Assembly: GCA_964432565.1 (NCBI GenBank)
Contig: CAYSOA010000056.1
Location: 1 to 10,609, forward strand
DNA length: 10,609 nt
Reading direction: 5' to 3'
Source: CAIOHW01 sp964432565
GTDB taxonomy: Bacteria > Bdellovibrionota > UBA1018
Both the position numbers and the translations under genes were made by a program. Position 1 is the stretch's first letter, and every line of letters starts with the position of its first letter. The notes under the pieces are model-generated. The model was not told the origin of the DNA. It searched no databases and saw only the letters and a list, made by a program, of their open reading frames with translations. Positions 1 to 6,322 of the stretch are shown piece by piece.

Positions 1-47
1 TCCAACTGCTTTGCGCGACTCATAACCAGTGGAAGTCGGATCGACTG

Positions 48-110
48 CCCGGGGGTGGGAACGTCCGAAAATGAAAACGCCCGGGGATGGCAACTCCCGG
101 GGGTGGGAAC
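48..110. repeat. Tandem repeat, four 15-bp units at 16-bp period
   Basis: Units lie at 48-62, 64-78, 80-94 and 96-110, each separated by one base. Units 1 and 4 are identical (CCCGGGGGTGGGAAC). Unit 3 differs at two positions. Unit 2 (TCCGAAAATGAAAAC) differs at seven positions, all transitions and six of them G-to-A. All units end in AAC. Nothing here looks coding. From memory, short arrays of GTGGGAAC-type repeats occur at the multiply repeated ends of IS21-family elements, so this may be the remnant or edge of such an element lying mostly outside the window. No transposase is visible to support that. The repeat itself is certain; its meaning is not. Confidence 0.85.
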
Positions 111-113
111 TAT

Positions 114-137
114 TAGAAATCGCTCCGACGTCGGAGC
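114..137 (-). terminator. Possible weak terminator of the ROK kinase gene
   Basis: Read on the minus strand, the 16-nt dyad can fold into a 6-bp stem (GCUCCG/CGGAGC) with an ACGU loop, about 64 nt past the kinase stop codon. It is followed by GATTTCTAA, which is only partly U-rich. The stem is convincing but the tail is weak, so intrinsic termination is possible and not established. Confidence 0.3.
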
Positions 138-173
138 AACAAGCGCAAGTCGATGCCAACTCCGACGTCGGAG
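122..173. repeat. Two copies of a perfect GC-rich dyad
   Basis: A 16-bp perfect palindrome (GCTCCGACGTCGGAGC) spans 122-137. Its 14-bp core (CTCCGACGTCGGAG) recurs at 160-173, centre to centre 37 bp away. A half copy (GTCGGAGCT) follows at 187-195, just before the stop of the minus-strand kinase gene. Two copies with a related half copy are unlikely by chance. They could be RNA hairpins at the end of the kinase transcript, protein-binding dyads, or part of the same mobile-element end as the adjacent tandem repeat. Confidence 0.7.
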
Positions 174-200
174 CTGGAAACGCTAGTCGGAGCTCAAGCC

Positions 201-1217
201 CTACTCGTGGTTGAGTGCCACATAGGCGCCCCCCAGCACTCCAGCGCGATTCTCGAGCGAGGAGACAACCAACGCGGGCATGAAATCCACCCCGTGCCGG
301 CGGCGCACGAGCAGCTCTTCGAGCCGCGAACGAGCACGATCCAGAAAAAGATCGGACGCGTTGGCGAAGCTTCCCGCCAGCACGACGACCTGCGGAGCGT
401 AGAGCACCACGAAATTGTGAACGGCGACTGCGAGCAGATCGGCATACTCGTCAAAAAATGCACGCACCGTCGCATCGCCTTCGCGAGCTCGGCGGGCCAG
501 CTCGGCGCCGGAGATCGTCGGGAACGAAACAGCGTCGCCACTCGCGCCAGCGCCACTCCGCGCACTTGCCTCGCCACCCGAACCCAGCCGCGCCGCCGCG
601 CGCCGCTCGAAGCCGCGGCCGGACAAATAGGCCTCCACGCAGCCCAGATTTCCGCAGCCACAGGGCGCCGACTCGTCGCCTGCGCGCAAAATCACGTGCC
701 CCCCTTCGGTGTGCAACCCGCGTCCGGCGCGAACCAGCCTTCCGCCCACCATCATTCCGGTTCCCACACCGGTTCCGAGCGTGATGATCATGCAGTCCTC
801 CACACCCCGAGCGGCGCCCACCCAGTGCTCGGCCAGCACCGCAGCAGCGGCGTCGTTTTCGAGAACCACTGCAAGCCCATTCAATCCTTCGGACAAGGGC
901 TTCGAGATCGGCACCACTCCCCAGGTTTCACCGGAGGCGCTCGCGAAGTTCGTGGGATCGAGCAGAAGCCCGCGCGCCGGATCAAGCGGACCCGCCGAGG
1001 CAACTCCCACGCGACTCACTTCAGGATGTCGCAGCAGCAGGGTTCGACCCGCGTCAATCCACTGACGAAACACGTCCTCACGACCGTGCGAAAAATCGAC
1101 TGCCACTCGAATTTCATCCAGCACTCGTGCCTGCTCGTCGACCACTGCCGCGTGCACCTTCGTTCCGCCGATGTCGTAAGAAAGCACTTTCCGCCCGGAA
1201 GAGTTTTTCTTCTGCAT
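201..1217 (-). CDS. ROK-family sugar kinase (glucokinase-like)
   Basis: This gene encodes a 338-residue cytoplasmic protein, close to the usual ROK length. Visible motifs in order are the N-terminal phosphate-binding loop DIGGTK (15-20), the catalytic END with Asp122, the second phosphate motif LGTGVGTG (147-154), the sugar-binding EGGH (171-174), and the ROK zinc motif CGCGNLGCVE (186-195), which with His174 would hold the structural zinc. ROK kinases phosphorylate glucose, N-acetylglucosamine, mannose, fructose or related hexoses with ATP; the substrate cannot be told from motifs. No N-terminal helix-turn-helix is present, so this is a kinase and not a NagC-type repressor. A Gly/Ala/Ser-rich stretch (about 212-228) sits just after the zinc motif and looks like a low-complexity insertion. 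The ATG at 1217 starts 5 to 10 residues before the first beta strand, as expected; its Shine-Dalgarno sequence is poor (GGGA about 9 nt upstream). It is divergent from ftsK. Confidence 0.93.
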   Translation of the reverse strand: MQKKNSSGRKVLSYDIGGTKVHAAVVDEQARVLDEIRVAVDFSHGREDVFRQWIDAGRTLLLRHPEVSRVGVASAGPLDPARGLLLDPTNFASASGETWGVVPISKPLSEGLNGLAVVLENDAAAAVLAEHWVGAARGVEDCMIITLGTGVGTGMMVGGRLVRAGRGLHTEGGHVILRAGDESAPCGCGNLGCVEAYLSGRGFERRAAARLGSGGEASARSGAGASGDAVSFPTISGAELARRAREGDATVRAFFDEYADLLAVAVHNFVVLYAPQVVVLAGSFANASDLFLDRARSRLEELLVRRRHGVDFMPALVVSSLENRAGVLGGAYVALNHE

Positions 1218-1260
1218 GTTGGTGTTATCCCAATCTTTTCGTGTGTAGCATAGTCCTTAT
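1218..1260. promoter_or_regulatory. Divergent 43-bp promoter gap, kinase / ftsK
   Basis: The whole space between two divergent start codons is 43 bp, so the control signals of both genes must overlap each other or extend into the coding regions. On the minus strand TATAAG (complement of 1256-1261) matches five of six bases of a sigma70 -10 box, but no good -35 box lies at the right distance. On the plus strand TAGCAT (1246-1251) is a weak -10 candidate whose transcript would begin almost at the ftsK ATG. No Shine-Dalgarno sequence is visible before ftsK. The exact elements are uncertain. Confidence 0.4.
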
Positions 1261-4065
1261 ATGGACCTTCGAACTCCCCATCGCTCCGCAGCATCTGCGA
1301 ACTTGAGATCCGGCCTTTCCAAACCCTCCACTTCCGGCAAGGACCTCAAAGCCGAGTTCGGAAGTGTGGCATTGTTTGCACTGGCACTCTTCAGCCTTTT
1401 TGCGCTGCTCACCTACTCACCGCAGGATCCCGGATTCTTCAGCTCTTCCAACGCTCCCATTCTCAACGCGTGCGGGAAAGTCGGCGCCTACCTCGCCTCA
1501 CTGATGCTGCAGGTCTTCGGCCTCGGATCGTTTCTACTTCCGGCGGCCATCGGTTTCATCTCGACCAGCGTCTACAAGCGCGAGGGCTGGATTCGGGTTC
1601 TCGCGACCGTGGGCGGAATGACGATCGCTGTCGTGGCACTCACCGTCTTTTTGAGCATCCAGTGGAAGTATTGGCCCTATGCCGGATCCCTGCTGCTGAC
1701 GGGTGGCGCCTTCGGGGTCTGGGTGGCCGAACTTCTGCTGCAGCAGTTCAACAGCCTTGGCTCTTCGCTGGTCTCGCTGCTGATCTTCTGCCTCGCATTG
1801 GCCTTCAGCACTCCGGTCAGTGTCTCGCGCGTGGGCGCAGTCGTGCTCAGGCACTTGTGGAAGCTCACTCGAATCGCTGCAACGACCGGCGCCTTTCTCG
1901 CAGGAATGCTGGCCATGCGACTGATGCAGGCGCTGGCCGGATGGACGATGCGACTGATGGAAAATGCCGCTGACAGTGCACGTGACGGCTGGGAATCGCT
2001 GCGACTGGCACGCGAGGCTCGACGTCAGGCCCGCCTCGAAGCGAAAACCGCCGTCGAAAACGGACTCGCCGCCCTCAAAGACAACGACGTCATCGAAATC
2101 GGCCCCCAGTCGGACGAACGCGACACAGAAAATACGGATACCGAAGACTCGGGAGACTCCCTACTGAAGCGTGCAAAGGCGACACCGCCCCGCAAACCTC
2201 TCGACATCGATCCGCCGCAGGGCCCTGGCATTCAGCTCGCGCTTCCAAGCCCTCTCGTCCACTCCGAGGCTCCGAACGCGTTGCCTGAGCTGGAACAAAC
2301 GGGCGCTGCAGCTCTCGCCTCGCTCACCTCCCAGGCTCTGACTTCGCAGGTGCACGCAGGCACCCCTACCAACCCCGATGCGACGCTTCAGATTCTCGCG
2401 CACGATGACAGCTCGACGGGAGCGGCTCAGGCACAGGTGACGACTGCCGTCACGGCAAGCGCCGGCACCACAACCCTTCCGAAGGCGGCCGAGGCGGCGC
2501 TCAAGCGTCTTCGGGCCGGCAAGCCGCGCCGAGTGGGACAGTGGAAGCTGCCATCACTCGAGTTCCTGAAGAAGCCGCCGAAGATCGAGTCGAACATCGA
2601 CAAGCAGCGTCTTATGAAGAACTCGGAGATCCTCAAACAGAAGTTTCTCGACTTCGGAATCGAAGGGGAAATCACGGCCGTGCGACCCGGCCCCGTCATC
2701 ACGCTCTATGAGTTCAAGCCCGGACCGGGAGTGAAGCTCTCACGCATCGCTTCGATGGCCGATGATCTTTCGATGGCCCTCTCGGCGCAGAGTGTGCGTA
2801 TTCTTGCGCCGATTCCCGGAAAGTCGGTCGTCGGTATCGAGATTCCTTCGGACCAGCGCGAACCGGTCTTTCTTCGCGAGTTTCTCGCCCACAAGGACTT
2901 CTACGGCGATCGCCATCAGATTCCGGTCGTCATGGGCAAGGACATCGGCGGACAGACGGTGCTGAGCGATCTCGCCCGCATGCCCCACCTGATGGTGGCA
3001 GGACAGACGGGATCGGGAAAATCCGTTTTCATGAACGGCCTGATCTGCTCGCTTCTGTATCGCTTCACGCCCGAAGAACTGCGGCTGATTCTGATCGATC
3101 CGAAGTTCATCGAGTTCAACGCCTATCAGGACATCCCCCACCTGCTGCTTCCGCTGGTGGATGATCCGAAGAACGCCAGCACTGCTCTCAAATGGGCGGT
3201 CCGCGAGATGGAGCGGCGCTACCGGATTCTGCAGCTTCTGGGCGCCAAGAACCTGGGGAGCTACAACCAGAAGGTCGACGAGATGGGCGCCGATGTCGTT
3301 CGCGACCTGCTGATGGAAGAACAGAGCCAGGCCGAGGATCAAAACGGCCAGCAGACGTTCATCAGCGGAGGGGACTGGATCGAAGCGTTCGAACTCGATG
3401 ACGACGAACAGCCGCGAATCGGAAAGCTTCCCTACATTGTCGTCATCATCGACGAACTGGCCGATCTGATGATGATCGCCAAAAAAGAGGTCGAGCACTC
3501 GATCGCACGAATCGCCCAGAAAGCTCGTGCCGCCGGCATTCACCTCGTCGTCGCCACGCAGCGTCCGTCGACCGACGTGGTCACCGGACTGATCAAGGCC
3601 AACCTGCCCTCACGCGCGTCGTTTCAGCTGGCCAGCTACATCGACTCGAAGACGATTCTCGACAAGGCGGGTGCCGAACGACTGCTCGGACAGGGCGACA
3701 TGCTCTTCATTCCTCCGGGAGTGGCGTCGCTGCTGCGACTTCACGGCGCCTATGTCTCTGACGGAGAGATCGAGAAGATCACGTCGTTCCTGCGATCGCA
3801 GGGTAAGCCCGTCTATCGTGACGAAATTCTCGTCGACGAAGAGGCCGAGGCCGAGAATGGTGACGGTCACGGCATGGGTGATGATGCGCTTTACGACCAG
3901 GCTCTCGAGCTGGTTCGAAGCTCGGGACATGCCTCGGCAAGTTTTCTGCAGCGCCATCTGAAGGTGGGCTACAACCGCGCCGCACGCATGATCGAAGTCA
4001 TGGAAACCCGCGGCATCGTGGGCCCTGCCGAAGGCTCTCGTCCGCGCGAGGTGCTGATGCGATGA
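1261..4065 (+). CDS. ftsK: DNA translocase FtsK
   Basis: This is a 934-residue septal DNA pump that moves chromosome ends across the closing division septum and normally activates XerCD recombination at dif. The N-terminus (about 36-185) holds four to five hydrophobic segments, matching the FtsK 4TM anchor. An Ala/Pro/Thr-rich linker with charged patches runs to about 440. The alpha domain spans about 441-545. The RecA-like motor has Walker A GQTGSGKS (581-588) and Walker B ending in Asp731-Glu732 (IIDELADLM). The C-terminal gamma winged helix (about 874-932) contains the typical GYNRAARMIEVMETRGIVG segment that reads polar KOPS sites. All three functional parts are intact, so the protein should be active. 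It is shorter than E. coli FtsK because its linker is shorter. The ATG at 1261 has no Shine-Dalgarno sequence; no better start exists before the first membrane segment. Its stop overlaps the next gene as ATGA. Confidence 0.97.
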   Translation: MDLRTPHRSAASANLRSGLSKPSTSGKDLKAEFGSVALFALALFSLFALLTYSPQDPGFFSSSNAPILNACGKVGAYLASLMLQVFGLGSFLLPAAIGFISTSVYKREGWIRVLATVGGMTIAVVALTVFLSIQWKYWPYAGSLLLTGGAFGVWVAELLLQQFNSLGSSLVSLLIFCLALAFSTPVSVSRVGAVVLRHLWKLTRIAATTGAFLAGMLAMRLMQALAGWTMRLMENAADSARDGWESLRLAREARRQARLEAKTAVENGLAALKDNDVIEIGPQSDERDTENTDTEDSGDSLLKRAKATPPRKPLDIDPPQGPGIQLALPSPLVHSEAPNALPELEQTGAAALASLTSQALTSQVHAGTPTNPDATLQILAHDDSSTGAAQAQVTTAVTASAGTTTLPKAAEAALKRLRAGKPRRVGQWKLPSLEFLKKPPKIESNIDKQRLMKNSEILKQKFLDFGIEGEITAVRPGPVITLYEFKPGPGVKLSRIASMADDLSMALSAQSVRILAPIPGKSVVGIEIPSDQREPVFLREFLAHKDFYGDRHQIPVVMGKDIGGQTVLSDLARMPHLMVAGQTGSGKSVFMNGLICSLLYRFTPEELRLILIDPKFIEFNAYQDIPHLLLPLVDDPKNASTALKWAVREMERRYRILQLLGAKNLGSYNQKVDEMGADVVRDLLMEEQSQAEDQNGQQTFISGGDWIEAFELDDDEQPRIGKLPYIVVIIDELADLMMIAKKEVEHSIARIAQKARAAGIHLVVATQRPSTDVVTGLIKANLPSRASFQLASYIDSKTILDKAGAERLLGQGDMLFIPPGVASLLRLHGAYVSDGEIEKITSFLRSQGKPVYRDEILVDEEAEAENGDGHGMGDDALYDQALELVRSSGHASASFLQRHLKVGYNRAARMIEVMETRGIVGPAEGSRPREVLMR
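4048..4053 (+). promoter_or_regulatory. Shine-Dalgarno site inside the ftsK 3' end
   Basis: GAGGTG ends 8 nt before the ATG at 4062. This site supports the start of the 95-residue gene and its translation coupled to ftsK. Confidence 0.7.
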
Positions 4066-4349
4066 ATCGGATGCTGACGCTCGCACTATCGCTCGCCACG
4101 GTACTCGAGGTTGCCACAGCCCCTCTGCTGCCCGATGCGGTCGCTGAGGATTCTACTGCCTCGGTGACCGGTCCGGTGCCCGTGAGCAGCGCCAGCCCGA
4201 GCCCCCAGCCCCGAAAGCGCCGCGCCATCCTCGGCTCTGCCACAAAAGATGCCGAAGGAACGGCCGCACCCAACCGCTTTGAATCGGAAACCGTCATCAA
4301 AAGCCAGTACACGCTCGATGGAAAACCCCTTGAAGTGGATCCGGACTGA
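4062..4349 (+). CDS. Small predicted exported protein, unknown function
   Basis: This gene encodes 95 residues and I do not recognise a family. The N-terminus (MNRMLTLALSLATVLEVATA) looks like a secretory signal peptide: one early Arg, a hydrophobic core, and small residues before possible cleavage near residue 20 (ATA) or 28 (AVA). There is no lipobox Cys. The rest is Ser/Pro/Thr-rich up to about residue 50, then a basic patch (RKRR, 51-54), then a polar tail ending in LDGKPLEVDPD. It has a good Shine-Dalgarno sequence (GAGGTG, 8 nt away), overlaps ftsK by 4 bp, and keeps GC-rich codon use to its end, so it is very likely real. In some relatives ftsK is followed by lolA, a periplasmic lipoprotein carrier; this protein is far too short and shows no LolA features. 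A periplasmic role near the division site is a guess from position only. Confidence 0.75.
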   Translation: MNRMLTLALSLATVLEVATAPLLPDAVAEDSTASVTGPVPVSSASPSPQPRKRRAILGSATKDAEGTAAPNRFESETVIKSQYTLDGKPLEVDPD

Positions 4350-4356
4350 ACGCCCG

Positions 4357-5682
4357 ATGCCGCTGCCGGCACCGGTGCGCGAGACGATCGCGAAGCTCGA
4401 CGCCGCGGGCTTTGTCGGTCTAGTGGTCGGGGGCTGCGTTCGCGATCACCTGCTCGGACGTCCCACCAAGGACTACGACATCGCAACCAATGCCCTGCCC
4501 GAGGATCTCGAAAAGATCTTCCCCCATGCGCTCGAAGTCGGAAAGGCCTTCGGAGTCTTCAAGGTTCCGGTCGAGGGCGCTCCGAATGACGGACTCATCG
4601 AAGTCGCAAGTTTTCGAGAAGATCTCGACTACAAGGATCATCGCCACCCCTCGAAGGTGCGGTACTCGGGACCGAGTGAGGATGCCCACCGCCGCGACTT
4701 CACGGTGAACGCACTGTTTTACGATCTCAAGACCCAGCGCATCCTCGATTGCGTGAACGGCCTCGACGACCTGAAGGCGGGCGTGCTTCGCGCGATCGGC
4801 ACACCCGAAAGGCGTTTCAAGGAAGACGCCCTCCGCCTGCTTCGTGCCATTCGTTTCGTGCATGCCCTGGGCTTTCAGCTCGACGACAAGACCCGATCGG
4901 CGATTCAGGCCCAGGCCCGGCTGATCCAGAAGGTCAGCCACGAACGCGTTCGCGACGAGATGACCCGCATGCTGCTGGGACCGAACCCGCACGCAGCGGT
5001 TCGGATGCTGTCCGAACTCGGACTGCTCCAGTGGCTTCTTCCCGAAGTCGAGATTCTGAAGAAAACCGAACAGCCCACCTATGTGCAGCGAAACCTGTGG
5101 CTGCACACCCTGCGAGTGCTCGAAACGTGTGCGAGGCAGAACCCCGAACGATCGAGCACGCTGGCGTGGGCGGCACTGCTTCAGGAAATCGGAAAACCCA
5201 TCGCCTTCCGAAAGAGCGGCGAAAAGAGCTTCGCAGGCCATGATCGCGAGGCGGCTGCCGCCGCACTGCAGGTCTGCGAGCGGCTCAAGTTTTCGAGCGA
5301 CGACGCCCATCGCATCTCAATCCTGGTTCGCGATCATCTGAAACTTCGTGAAGTCTTTCACATGCGTGAGGCGACCCTGAAGCGATTCATTCGCCAGCCC
5401 GAGTTCGCCGAACTGCTCGCTCTGCACCGCGCAGCCGCCTCAGCCACCGACGGAAATCATGCCTGCTGGGAGTTTGCCCGTTCGCGCCATCTCGACTGGC
5501 TCAAGACGCCGCAGATCGATCTGTCGAAGATCTTGAACGGCGAAGACCTGATTCAGCTCGGAATGAAACCCGGCCCTCGGTTCACAGAAATTCTGCGTGC
5601 CGTTGAAGACCAGGTGCTCGAAAACGTGATCACCACCAAGGAGCAGGCACTGGAGTTCGTGCTGCAGCACTTCGTGAAGTGA
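4357..5682 (+). CDS. cca: CCA tRNA nucleotidyltransferase / poly(A) polymerase family protein
   Basis: From ATG 4357 the gene encodes 441 residues. It is a class II nucleotidyltransferase that adds CCA (or only CC, A, or poly(A)) to RNA 3' ends. Motifs in order: VVGGCVRD (23-30), the metal-binding carboxylates in KDYDIAT (Asp39, Asp41), RRDFTVNALFYD (112-123), the nucleotide-selecting EDALR (156-160), and the neck motif SHERVRDEM (194-202). The C-terminus follows an HD-domain layout: HTLRVLE (His250), then AALLQEIGKP (273-281) where LLHDIGKP is expected, then GHD (His295). The HD dyad is therefore Gln276-Glu277, and the later HRxD motif reads LHRAAA. The nucleotidyltransferase part looks intact; phosphohydrolase activity is probably lost. 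Motifs alone do not separate CCA-adding from poly(A)-adding activity. In-frame ATGs at 4318 and 4249 would overlap the preceding gene by 32 and 101 bp; none has a clear Shine-Dalgarno sequence. I chose 4357 because it starts 7 bp after the upstream stop. Confidence 0.9.
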   Translation: MPLPAPVRETIAKLDAAGFVGLVVGGCVRDHLLGRPTKDYDIATNALPEDLEKIFPHALEVGKAFGVFKVPVEGAPNDGLIEVASFREDLDYKDHRHPSKVRYSGPSEDAHRRDFTVNALFYDLKTQRILDCVNGLDDLKAGVLRAIGTPERRFKEDALRLLRAIRFVHALGFQLDDKTRSAIQAQARLIQKVSHERVRDEMTRMLLGPNPHAAVRMLSELGLLQWLLPEVEILKKTEQPTYVQRNLWLHTLRVLETCARQNPERSSTLAWAALLQEIGKPIAFRKSGEKSFAGHDREAAAAALQVCERLKFSSDDAHRISILVRDHLKLREVFHMREATLKRFIRQPEFAELLALHRAAASATDGNHACWEFARSRHLDWLKTPQIDLSKILNGEDLIQLGMKPGPRFTEILRAVEDQVLENVITTKEQALEFVLQHFVK

Positions 5683-5713
5683 GCGCGTTTCACTGGTTCT
5701 CTTATTGGTCGCT
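5683..5713. other. Convergent intergenic gap, 31 bp
   Basis: Two convergent genes end 31 bp apart. I see no strong stem with a T-run. Only a weak GTGAA/TTCAC inverted repeat (5674-5693) straddles the stop of the nucleotidyltransferase gene. Transcripts from the two sides may run into each other. Confidence 0.5.
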
Positions 5714-6322
5714 TCAGGGGACGTTTTTGTCGTTCCCCAGTTCCACGATCGAAGGTCGGCCTTCGGCGTCCCGCTCCACCTTCCCTTGAGGCTTCGCGAG
5801 GCGTTTGGCCCCTTCGGCCTCGATGGCCAGTGCAAGCGAAGTCGACTGGCTCTGCGCTCCACCCGGACCCGCAAGACCATCCAAACGAAGATCGGCCACG
5901 AGTGATCCGGCAACTCCAGAAGGCACTCGAACCACCACTTCGTGCTCGGTCGTCTCGCCGGGCTGACAGGCCCCCAGCAAAGTCCATTTTCCTCCCGATA
6001 CGACGATCACGCCGCCCATACCGCGCACCCGAGCACTGAGCTCTTCGCACGGGCGGTCCACCCGAAAGCGCAGCGTGACGGGCTGATCGGCATTCACAGG
6101 CACGGGCCCCTCGAGATCGCTCTCGAGGCTAACCGGCAGTCGCATCTTTCCCCCGTTCCACGGCACTCCCTGCTCGGGAGCAACCCGAGAGCTCTGAACA
6201 GAATCAGCCCCATTCCGTGCAACGACCAGAAAAGCGACGAACACGATGCCGCCCGCAATCAGCCCGGCAACGCCCGTTAAAAACCCGACCCGCTTTCGCC
6301 TCTCTCGGCCCGTGGTACTCAT
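5714..6322 (-). CDS. Membrane-anchored beta-rich protein, unknown function
   Basis: This gene encodes 202 residues and I do not recognise a family. A basic N-terminus (RERRKR, 6-11) precedes one hydrophobic segment (about 12-36), giving a likely signal anchor with the rest of the protein in the periplasm. Residues about 60-168 alternate hydrophobic and polar residues as in a beta sandwich (for example PVTLRFRVDR, 81-90, and HEVVVRVPSG, 127-136). They contain the only two Cys (92 and 119), which could form a disulfide. The tail (170-202) is charged and probably flexible. The start is well supported: GAGGTGA lies 7 nt upstream, inside the end of the preceding gene, and the two genes overlap as ATGA. 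Tight coupling suggests it is made in step with the lipoprotein metalloprotease and may act with it as chaperone, inhibitor, anchor or substrate; none of these can be chosen from the sequence. Confidence 0.8.
   Translation of the reverse strand: MSTTGRERRKRVGFLTGVAGLIAGGIVFVAFLVVARNGADSVQSSRVAPEQGVPWNGGKMRLPVSLESDLEGPVPVNADQPVTLRFRVDRPCEELSARVRGMGGVIVVSGGKWTLLGACQPGETTEHEVVVRVPSGVAGSLVADLRLDGLAGPGGAQSQSTSLALAIEAEGAKRLAKPQGKVERDAEGRPSIVELGNDKNVP

Noticed and set aside
48..110. CRISPR array
   Set aside because: The units are 15 bp at a 16-bp period with single-base gaps, so there are no spacers; no cas gene is present.
29..214. 61-codon plus-strand frame across the left-edge repeats
   Set aside because: Its content is the translated repeat array (GWER, GDGNS, GWEL), it has no Shine-Dalgarno site, and it overlaps the kinase stop.
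153..1253. 366-codon plus-strand frame opposite the ROK kinase gene
   Set aside because: It mirrors the complete kinase gene, its translation is rich in Arg, His and Pro without motifs, and the opposite strand carries every ROK signature. It is a high-GC shadow frame.
2740..3543. 267-codon minus-strand frame inside ftsK
   Set aside because: It lies opposite the conserved FtsK alpha and motor domains, has no recognisable domain, and needs no separate explanation.
4420..5310. 296-codon minus-strand frame inside the nucleotidyltransferase gene
   Set aside because: It is antisense to the catalytic motifs and shows no motif, Shine-Dalgarno site or context of its own.
5674..5693. Terminator after the nucleotidyltransferase gene
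   Set aside because: The arms are only five bases, the loop is AG/GC mixed, and no T-run follows.
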